Shown one piece after another: positions 12,504 through 18,491 of a stretch of DNA of 22,359 nt. Position numbers and translations under genes: made by a program. How positions within the stretch are numbered: the stretch's first letter is position 1; every line of letters starts with the position of its first letter. The stretch comes from Streptomyces megasporus (lineage in GTDB: Bacteria > Actinomycetota > Actinomycetes > Streptomycetales > Streptomycetaceae), in the NCBI RefSeq assembly GCF_000718985.1, contig NZ_JODL01000046.1, positions 1 to 22,359 on the forward strand. Direction: 5' to 3'. The notes beneath the pieces were generated by a model that saw only the letters and a program-made list of their open reading frames with translations, did not search any database and had not been told where the DNA came from.

Positions 12504-13295
12504 GTGCTTGTCTACCCATCGGGGATCGATCTGTCCAGCTCGACCCTGCGGCACCTCTCCCGACTGCTGTCCGCCCGGCGCCGGGAGCGGGGCACGCGGT
12601 GGCGCCGGCTGAGCGCGGACCGGCAGGCCCTGCTGGTCCTGGCCCATCTGCGGTGCGGCCACACCTACGCCCAGCTCGCGGCCGGATTCGGCGTCGGGAT
12701 CGCCACCGTCTACCGCTACGTCGCCGAGGCGGTGCAGGTCCTGGCCGCCGTCGCCCCGAACCTCGCCGCGGCCGCCCGCACTGCCGCGCAAGGCGTTCGT
12801 AATCCTGGACGGCACCCTGCTGCCCATCGACTGGGGGCACCTCCCGGCCGCAGGCTGGGGGAGATCGCCGCCGACCGCCCGTACTACTCGGGGAAGCACA
12901 AGCGTCACGGCATGAACGTACAGGTCATCGCCGACCCGTTCGGCCGTCTGCTGTGGGCCTCGCCCGCCCTGCCCGGCGCGGTCCACGGCATCAAAGCCGC
13001 CCGCACCCACGGCGTCATCGAGGCGCTGGCCGAGGCCGGCGCGCGCTGCTGGGCGGACAAGGGGTACCAAGGCGCCGACGGCACCGTTCGGGTCCCGTAC
13101 CGCGGCCGCTGGGACAAGCTCTCCGCGGGCCAGAAGGCCGTCAACGTCTCCCACGCCAGGATCCGCGCGGTCGGCGAGCAGGCGATGACCACCCTGAAGT
13201 CCTGGCGTCTGCTGCGCAAGCTCCGCTGCAGCACCACCCGCATCACCGACCTGGTCAAGGCCGTGCTCGCCCTTCACCTGGCGACGTCAAGCTGA
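12504..13295 (+). pseudogene. IS5-like transposase with two compensating frameshifts
   Basis: From GTG 12504 the protein begins Met-Leu-Val-Tyr-Pro-Ser-Gly-Ile-Asp-Leu-Ser-Ser-Ser-Thr-Leu-Arg. It carries a helix-turn-helix (Thr-Tyr-Ala-Gln-Leu-Ala-Ala-Gly-Phe-Gly-Val-Gly) and, in the C-terminal half, DDE_Tnp_4 motifs (Tyr-Tyr-Ser-Gly-Lys-His-Lys-Arg-His-Gly-Met-Asn-Val-Gln, Trp-Ala-Asp-Lys-Gly-Tyr-Gln-Gly-Ala, Gly-Glu-Gln-Ala). Between about 12789 and 12831 the conserved segment ILDGTLLPID, with the first catalytic Asp, is present but in another frame. One extra base near 12789 and a 32-bp insertion replacing three bases (12832-12863, net +29) add 30 bases. The frame reopens and the ORF looks intact, but the product has lost the first catalytic Asp. 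Confidence 0.75.
12832..12863. repeat. Small palindromic (REP-like) insertion within the transposase
   Basis: A 32-bp segment from TGGGGGCACC to GGGGGAG can fold as CTCCC/GGGAG plus GCC-GCA-GGC. It sits between codons for Pro-Ile-Asp and Ile-Ala-Ala-Asp-Arg that are adjacent, apart from one residue, in related transposases. From memory, hairpins of this kind (ending GGCTGGGGGAG) are abundant between streptomycete genes. No second copy was seen in the window. Confidence 0.6.
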
Positions 13296-13309
13296 GGTTG
13301 GAAAAGCCT

Positions 13310-13355
13310 CACTGCCCGAGGGGGAAGGCGCCGACGCGGGCGTCCAGGGGCACCG
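13310..13355 (-). pseudogene. Helicase gene fragment 2 (remnant)
   Basis: 43 of 46 bases match 19282-19327 in the helicase gene. The minus strand reads VPLDARVGAFPLGQW against Val-Pro-Leu-Asp-Ala-Arg-Val-Gly-Pro-Phe-Pro-Leu-Gly-Gln-Trp, the start of a helicase-associated repeat. It begins exactly where the inner IS ends. Relative to fragment 1 its order is reversed compared with the intact gene. 13356-13464 holds nothing I recognise. Confidence 0.7.
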
Positions 13356-13464
13356 GTGCTACCGCGCGCTCGTATATTCCGCCCCACTCCCACGAGCTAT
13401 CTGGCTACCCGCCTTCCAGAACCATCGAATCAGATCGCGAAGTGGGACCGGGTGTTAGGACGAG

Positions 13465-13875
13465 TCAGAAGGGCCCCATGTAGAGAAGCTTGCCGCTTTT
13501 GTCGTAGACGCTTACCTGCCCTTCTCCGCTCTCGGAGTTCTGCCAGTCTGCGAAGGTGTTGGCGATCCGCCGACCGTTCTCTGGTGTAGCCAAGGAGCCA
13601 TCGAGGTTGGTGGCGATAAATGCCCGGTTGCCGCCTTTCTCCCAGTCGCCGAAGATACGCTCGATTGAAGGGCCCAGCTCGTGGATGGTTCCGTCTTCGT
13701 TAGCCCTGGCTTTGATGAAGGCTTGTGCCGACTGCTTCGACGCACTCTGGTCGGGGTCGGGGGGCAGGGTGGTCTGGGTGATGGGTTGGGCGTTGTCGGG
13801 CTCCGACGACAAGGGGTTGCAGCCTGTCGTCAGCGCGGCAACCAAAAGGCAGCCAATGAACCACTTGGTGCGCAT
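13465..13875 (-). CDS. Putative lipoprotein, 136 aa
   Basis: I chose the ATG at 13875 because GGAGGTGA lies 4 bp upstream; the frame-first ATG at 13887 would overlap that site. The N-terminus (Met-Arg-Thr-Lys-Trp-Phe-Ile-Gly) leads into a hydrophobic core and a lipobox-like Ala-Leu-Thr-Thr-Gly-Cys with Cys19 as the probable lipidated residue. The mature part starts with a Pro/Ser/Gln-rich spacer. A small globular domain follows, containing Ile-Phe-Gly-Asp-Trp-Glu-Lys-Gly-Gly-Asn-Arg-Ala-Phe-Ile-Ala-Thr-Asn and ending Gly-Lys-Leu-Leu-Tyr-Met-Gly-Pro-Phe. The family is not recognised. It is downstream of the I36 gene, separated by a strong hairpin. Confidence 0.78.
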   Translation of the reverse strand: MRTKWFIGCLLVAALTTGCNPLSSEPDNAQPITQTTLPPDPDQSASKQSAQAFIKARANEDGTIHELGPSIERIFGDWEKGGNRAFIATNLDGSLATPENGRRIANTFADWQNSESGEGQVSVYDKSGKLLYMGPF

Positions 13876-13892
13876 ATTCACCTCCATATGCC

Positions 13893-13929
13893 GGTGCCCC
13901 TCTGTGCCCCGAGGGCAGAGAGGGGCACC
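13893..13929 (-). terminator. Hairpin between I36 and lipoprotein genes
   Basis: 17-bp arms (13893-13909 and 13913-13929) with one mismatch and a three-base CGA loop. It lies 14 bp after the stop of the I36 gene on the minus strand. There is no T-run, as is common in GC-rich actinomycete terminators. It probably insulates the lipoprotein gene, which starts 18 bp further on. Confidence 0.6.
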
Positions 13930-13942
13930 TTGGCCAGATGTC

Positions 13943-14662
13943 TCAGTGGAAGGTTATCGCATCGGCCTTGTTGTTCCAGTTACCGCCGGTTACGTAGCTT
14001 TCATTGCTGAAGTTGACGCAGTAGCCCATCGGTATGTACAGCTCAGGGTCCCAGCCGGTGCGCCAGTCACTGATGTGGGTGCCGTTACCGGTGCCGTTGC
14101 GGTTGTTGCACCCGGAGCCGGCTCGGTCACGGAAGTTCCAGTTGTCCAGGGTCTTTGTCCCGTCCGCGCTCCACTTCAGCATCGTCCCGCCGAAGGTGGT
14201 GTAGTCGAACAGACAGGCGTACCCGGAGTAGCAGTCCGAGATGGCCATGGTCCCGGCGGAGCCGTCCGTGCTGTTGGCTGACTTCGTCGAGGGCGCGGAG
14301 GCGTCGCGGAGAGGCTTCGGGCTGAAGTCCTTGGTGTCGAGCGCGCCGGGGATCTCCATCCCCTTGTCCTTGGCTGCCGCAGCGTGCCCAAGGCTCTCAT
14401 CCGCCAGGTCCTCGAGCTCCTCCTCAACGCTGTCGTAGCAGCGGACGTCTCCAATGGCGACCTCCGTACAGCTCACCGCGTTCTGCGGCCACCCGTCGGT
14501 GAGGACGATCTCTTCCCCGTGGTACGTGGCGACGATGGGCTGAGTGTCAACGGGATTGTCCGCGCCCGTGGTCGGATCCTCCGCCGCACTACTTGCAGGC
14601 GCGGTGGCCATCAGCATGGCCGCAGCGACTGAGATGACTGCGAAAGCTCTTCGTAAGGACAC
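13943..14662 (-). CDS. Secreted peptidase inhibitor family I36-like protein, 239 aa
   Basis: The start is GTG 14662 with AGGGGAG upstream. A signal peptide (Leu-Arg-Arg-Ala-Phe-Ala-Val-Ile-Ser-Val-Ala-Ala-Ala-Met-Leu) has probable cleavage after Ala-Ser-Ser-Ala-Ala near residue 27. A ~110-residue propeptide-like region rich in Asp/Glu/Ala follows. The C-terminal I36 domain contains Ser-Asp-Cys-Tyr-Ser-Gly-Tyr-Ala-Cys-Leu-Phe-Asp-Tyr-x-x-Phe-Gly-Gly and further Cys at Gly-Cys-Asn-Asn-Arg and Gly-Tyr-Cys-Val-Asn. These domains resemble beta-gamma-crystallins; family members are extracellular and a few inhibit metalloproteases. A truncated relative lies at 8802-8978. The family is assigned from motif and Cys pattern; its target is unknown. 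Confidence 0.8.
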   Translation of the reverse strand: MSLRRAFAVISVAAAMLMATAPASSAAEDPTTGADNPVDTQPIVATYHGEEIVLTDGWPQNAVSCTEVAIGDVRCYDSVEEELEDLADESLGHAAAAKDKGMEIPGALDTKDFSPKPLRDASAPSTKSANSTDGSAGTMAISDCYSGYACLFDYTTFGGTMLKWSADGTKTLDNWNFRDRAGSGCNNRNGTGNGTHISDWRTGWDPELYIPMGYCVNFSNESYVTGGNWNNKADAITFH

Positions 14663-14698
14663 AAGCTCCCCTGTGGTCGATGCGATGAAAGGTCAATG

Positions 14699-14725
14699 TG
14701 TTCGAGTTCAACTTTCACTCGAACA
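14699..14725. promoter_or_regulatory. Perfect inverted repeat upstream of the I36 gene
   Basis: TGTTCGAGT (14699-14707) and ACTCGAACA (14717-14725) are separated by 9 bp. They lie 37-63 bp before the GTG start. The geometry suits an operator for a dimeric regulator or a leader hairpin. Confidence 0.5.
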
Positions 14726-15009
14726 ACTTTCCGGAGACTAGCATCTAGCCGGACGCCTCATAGGTATTTTTCAGCCTCACTTTCTGCCTGGTGACTTATC
14801 GGAGGACGCTCGGCTGAGGAGATTACTGTCGACTTGCGATACCAGCGCATCAGGGAGCAGTCACAAGCAGGACACGCCCTGTCTGGCTGTTTCGGCAAAA
14901 AATCACCCCACCGTTATGCGGCGCTTTATCATGATTCGGTGGTTCGCTCCCCGGGGTCGGAGACGCAACGGAAAGTAAACACGGATAGGCCAGAATTCGA
15001 CTGAGTGAG
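14726..15009. other. Intergenic, no gene seen
   Basis: AT-richer spacer (runs such as GGTATTTTTCAGCC and GGCAAAAAATCACC). It may include part of the I36 promoter. No coding frame is supported. It ends at the IS remnant boundary GTTTTCTCAGCG (15010). Confidence 0.5.
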
Positions 15010-15015
15010 GTTTTC

Positions 15016-15288
15016 TCAGCGCCTTTCGTCCCATGCGTTATTGAGGACGAGCGCGGCTTGGACGATGGCGCCGATCCGACTGGGACTGACCGTCACGTGC
15101 TGCAGGGCTCGCCAGCGCTGCTTGAGCTCGGCCGCGGCACGCTCGCCCAGGGCTCGGACGCCGCGCAAGAGACGGTTGTGGGCGCGGGTGTCCGGCGCTA
15201 GGGGCGAGGAGATGTCCGGGTGCGGACGGAATGGGGTGTGAATGCCCTGGCCGGCACCGGTGTAGCCGACGTCTGGCTTTGTGCATGT
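15016..15288 (-). pseudogene. 3' fragment of an IS5-like transposase
   Basis: The minus strand encodes the C-terminal ~90 residues of a DDE_Tnp_4 transposase: Asp-Val-Gly-Tyr-Thr-Gly-Ala-Gly-Gln-Gly-Ile, then Phe-Arg-Pro-His-Pro-Asp, then Arg-Ala-Leu-Gly-Glu-Arg-Ala-Ala-Ala-Glu-Leu-Lys-Gln-Arg-Trp and Ser-Pro-Ser-Arg-Ile-Gly-Ala-Ile. A stop (15289-15291) closes the frame upstream and no start is present. The element's outer end GTTTTCTCAGCG (15010-15021) is intact and identical to the end of the outer IS at 12207. 15292-15432 holds no recognisable IS sequence. Confidence 0.75.
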
Positions 15289-15432
15289 TCACCGACAGCG
15301 TTTGTCGATGAGTTGGGGAGGCAGTCGGGGACCGCGGAGCCGGGAGATGTTCGTCAGTTTTGAAGGCAGCAGCCGGTTGTCGTGTCTGCCAGCGTCCGGC
15401 CGTTGTCGGTGCCTGCTGGCAGGATCGCCGGC

Positions 15433-15861
15433 ATGACACCGTTGCTTCTCACCGACGTCGAACGAGCCGTTCGCAGTAGTTGGAGTGCCGAGACGTGCAC
15501 GCCTGAGTTCCGACCGCGCTGGACCGAGGACAACCCGGCCCGGGACCAGTGCGGAGTGACCGCCATGGTGCTCAACGACCTGATGGGAGGCGAGTTGATC
15601 CGGGGGGAGGTCCACGTCAACGGAGAGCGTGTGGACTACCACTGGTGGAACCGCCTGGGCATGGGCATCGAGATCGACCTCACTCGCGAGCAGTTCGGGC
15701 CAGAGGAGATCGTCACCGGAGGCATTGTGATTCCTCGCCCTCCCGTGACCGAGTGGCGCAGGCTCCGTGAGGAGTACGAGCTTCTCCGCGACCGCGTCTT
15801 GGAGAAGCTCAATCGGCAGCAGGGAACGGCCTCGGCGGCCGTGTCTCGTCAGTCGGCTTGA
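15433..15861 (+). CDS. YunG family protein, 142 aa
   Basis: The start is ATG 15433 with AGGA upstream, chosen over an earlier in-frame start at 15382 because homologues begin close to Leu-Leu-Leu-Thr-Asp-Val-Glu-Arg-Ala. Family features are Ser-Ser-Trp-Ser-Ala-Glu-Thr-Cys, Trp-x-x-Asp-Asn-Pro-Ala-x-x-Gln-Cys-Gly-Val-Thr-Ala, Leu-Asn-Asp-Leu-Met-Gly-Gly-Glu, His-Trp-Trp-Asn-Arg and Glu-Ile-Asp-Leu-Thr-Arg-Glu-Gln-Phe. The function of the family is not established; the conserved Cys and His residues could be catalytic. A C-terminal charged helix (Glu-Glu-Tyr-Glu-Leu-Leu-Arg-Asp-Arg) is added. The 3' end overlaps the end of istB tail to tail by 13 bp, so an IS edge lies at its stop codon and may have altered the last residues. 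Confidence 0.75.
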   Translation: MTPLLLTDVERAVRSSWSAETCTPEFRPRWTEDNPARDQCGVTAMVLNDLMGGELIRGEVHVNGERVDYHWWNRLGMGIEIDLTREQFGPEEIVTGGIVIPRPPVTEWRRLREEYELLRDRVLEKLNRQQGTASAAVSRQSA

Positions 15862-16642
15862 ACCTGTTCGGCTCGTGCACGAGTGGTGGCCAGGCGGTAG
15901 GAGTCGGTGCCGGTCTCGATGATCGTGCCGTTGAAGGTGAGCCGGTCGACGATGGCCGCGCAGAGACGAGGATCGGTGAACGTCTTCGTCCAGCCGCCGA
16001 AGGACTCGTTGGAGGCGATGGCGACGCTGTTCTTCTCCTCACGCTCGGTCAGGACCTGGAAGAGCAGCTCGGCGCCGTGCCGGTCCAGTTCCATGTGGCC
16101 GAGCTCGTCGATGCAGAGCAGATCGACGCGGCCGTAGCGGGCGATCGTCTTGTTCAGCTGTTTCTCGTCGGCGGCCTCGACCAGCTCGTTGACCAGCTTC
16201 GTGGCGAGGGGTAGCGGACGCGGTAGCCCTTCATCGCGGCCTCGGTGCCCAGGGCGATGAGCATGTGGGACTTGCCGGTGCCGGAGTCACCGATCAGGCA
16301 GAGTGGCTGCCCCTTCTTGATCCACTCGCAGGAGGCGAGGGTGTGGATGGTGGCCGGGTCGATGTTGGGGTTGGCGTCGAAGTCGAAGGTCCGCAGCGAC
16401 TTCTCCCTGGGGAAGCCGGCCGCCTTGATCCGCCTTTCGGAGCGGCGGCGGGCCCGGTCGTCGCATTCGGTCATCAGCAGCTCGGCGAGGAAGCCGCGGT
16501 AGGTCATCTGGTCCTTCACCGCCCGGTCGGCGATGTCGGAAAACTCGTTGCGGATCGACGGCAGTCGCAGCATGCGGCAGGCGGTGTCGATGGCGGCGTC
16601 GGCGGCCTGCTCGGTCAAGCCACGCTGGCGGGGCAGGGTCAC
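15849..16642 (-). pseudogene. istB: istB, IS21 helper ATPase, frameshifted
   Basis: IstB is the AAA+ ATPase that helps IstA choose a target. The N-terminal part (from GTG 16642, overlapping the istA stop as GTGA) contains Walker A Gly-Asp-Ser-Gly-Thr-Gly-Lys-Ser at residues 118-125. The C-terminal part resumes in another frame with Leu-Asp-Arg-His-Gly-Ala-Glu-Leu-Leu-Phe-Gln-Val-Leu and Ser-Asn-Glu-Ser-Phe-Gly-Gly-Trp. Near 16207-16212 the sequence reads as if one base of an Arg-Tyr-Thr-Leu-Ala-Thr-Lys stretch were missing, so the product would stop at 16154. A sequencing error is possible, but istA is also damaged. The last residues near 15849 probably come from flanking DNA. Confidence 0.8.
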
Positions 16643-18285
16643 TGGGCTTCTTCCTCTCGGTGGGCGCCGCCGCTGGCGCGACGGCGTCGGAGCAACTGGT
16701 CATAGGGGGCCACCGAGGGCAACGGCCTGGTGTCCGGCGGAAGGTGGGCCAGCTTCCACTCGTGCAGGAACGTCACGGTCCCCGACGTCCCGGAGCCACT
16801 GCCCGCGGGCCGGCCGGAGGCGGGCGGCACGTCGTCGGCCTGGGCGGCCTTGCGGGCCTCCAGCGCGACCGCGTCCGCGGTCAGGGCCCCGGCCCGCAGG
16901 ACGGTGGCCAACCCGGCGACCAGGTGCTCGTGCGGGATGTGCCGGCCCAGCAGCAGCACCTCGATCAGTGCCCGGGTGCCGTCCCGCTCGCCGTGGACCT
17001 TGCGGGCCTAGGCCCACCAGGCGTCATGCACGGGGGTGAACCTGCCCGCTGAGCGGGCCTGTTCGAGAGCGGTGGCGCCGGGGAAGGCGCCCGGCTTGCG
17101 GATCAGGGCTTCGAGATAGTGGTCCAGCTCCAGGCGGCAGCCGGCCTTGGCGATCAGCCGCTCGTGCCGGGCGACTTCCAGGTTCTGGTCGTAAACCACC
17201 AGGTGAGAGGCGTGCAGCACGACGCGGACCCTCTTGCCGATCAACCGGACGGGCACCGAGTAGCGGTTGGTGCGGACAGTGATCTGGCTGGAGCGGTCGA
17301 CCCTGGGGGTGAACACCCGCCCGGTCTCGAACGGCTCCTCCGGCAGCGGCAACAGCAGCGGCTGTTCGACATCGAAGTACTCGTCGATGGTTCGCGGCCG
17401 GGGCCCGATCCGGCGTCGGCCGTCGTGCAGGTCCCACTGCTCGACCATCTCGTTCAGCTCCGCCAGCGAGTCCACCTCCGGCACCGGGGTGAAGTGGTTG
17501 CGTCGGAAGTAGCCGATCTGCCCCTCGACGCCGCCCTTCTCGTGGGCGCCGTCGATGCCGGGGCGGCAGTAGAAGCTCTCGATGCCGAAGTGCGAGCGGA
17601 AGGCGATCCACCGGTCGGTTTCCACCCTGGCCCGGCTCAGCCCCAGCACCTGGGCGACGGCAGCCTTGAGGTTGCCGTAGCGGACCCGGCCCCGCGGGAC
17701 CCCACCCAGCACCCGCAGCGCGTGCACGTGGCCTTCGAAGAAGGCTTCCTGGCCGGCAGAGGCGAACACCCGGTGGACGGCCTTGCCCGAATACGACAGG
17801 CGGAAGGAGAACAGGTAGCAGGTCACCAGCTCGCCGGCGAGCCGCACGGCCACGTCGCCGAAGTCGACTTCCGCCTCCATGCCCGGCGGGTGGGTCTGCG
17901 GGACGAACGCCTCAATGGGCGCCTTGCCCGCCTCCACCGCGATCTGCGGCTTCCGGTCGGCGACATAACGCCTGACCATCGGATACGACACGTCGGCGCC
18001 GTGTTCCTCGACCAGCCGGTGGAAGATCCGGGTCACCGTGTGGCGCTGCTTGCGCGGCGCATCCAGGTCCGCCCGCAGGATCCCGTCGATCACCGCCTTG
18101 TACGGATCGAGCGCCGACGGCCGCGGCGGCAGCGCCTTGCGCGGCTGCGGCCAGGCGGAGTCCAACGCCTTGCGCACCGTCCGCCAGGAGACGTTGTACT
18201 TGCGCTCCAGCTCCCGCATCGTGATGCCGGCCCGGTGGTCCCGCCGGATCGCCGCGTACAGCTCGACCTTCGACATCTGCGGCAT
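16639..18285 (-). pseudogene. istA: istA, IS21 transposase, interrupted by an amber codon
   Basis: IstA is the DDE transposase of IS21. From ATG 18285 it has an N-terminal helix-turn-helix (Thr-Met-Arg-Glu-Leu-Glu-Arg-Lys-Tyr-Asn-Val-Ser), the first catalytic Asp141 in Glu-Val-Asp-Phe-Gly-Asp, and the acidic His-Glu-Lys-Gly-Gly-Val-Glu-Gly block at 248-255. Two lesions are visible. In-frame TAG (17008-17010) follows His-Asp-Ala-Trp-Trp-Ala, while the same frame continues with typical IstA C-terminal sequence to 16639. The second catalytic position, normally Asp in Tyr-Asp-Asn-Leu-Lys, reads Gly204 (codon 17674-17676). The protein is therefore expected to be inactive. Confidence 0.85.
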
Positions 18286-18347
18286 GACCAGGCCCTTTCA
18301 CCGGAAACACCCCGATGCTGTCCTGGCAAGTACCTCGGTGCTGTCAA

Positions 18348-18424
18348 AACTCGTGAACATCACTCGACCGTGGAAACGAGTGCCTCCCAAACCCGTGTAC
18401 AACCGCCTACGCAACTCGTGAACA
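18348..18424. repeat. IS21 terminal repeats
   Basis: Two copies of AACTCGTGAACA (18348-18359 and 18413-18424), 65 bp apart, with partly similar ACTCGACCG and ACGAGTG between them. They are probably IstA binding sites at the element's right end. Confidence 0.6.
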
Positions 18425-18491
18425 AAGCCAGGGTCTGCGGCGCGTGTGGCGCGCCGGGGAAGCGCCTGGGGCGTGAGATCCGGGTCCCAGG

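Larger units (their letters stand above)
12382..13310 (+). mobile_element. Inner IS5-like element (defective)
   Basis: Imperfect terminal repeats: GAGCCGTTTCCAAC at 12382 inwards and GAGGCTTTTCCAAC on the complement from 13310 inwards. It encodes one transposase in the plus direction. The left end interrupts the outer IS5-like gene and the right end interrupts a helicase-gene fragment. The two flanks have different origins, so no target duplication is expected or seen. Ends are approximate to a few bases. Confidence 0.72.
15852..18424 (-). mobile_element. IS21-family element, decayed, left end not identifiable
   Basis: It carries istA and istB on the minus strand, both broken. The right end is marked by a 12-bp repeat AACTCGTGAACA at 18413-18424, with a second copy at 18348-18359. 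On the complement the element starts TGTTCACGAGTT, the TG start and multiple terminal repeats expected of IS21. At the left no matching end is seen outside istB, which meets the YunG gene directly, so the left terminus is probably deleted. Confidence 0.8.

Noticed and set aside
12339..13277. Minus-strand frame antisense to the inner IS5-like transposase
   Set aside because: No transposase features; the plus strand holds the conserved motifs.
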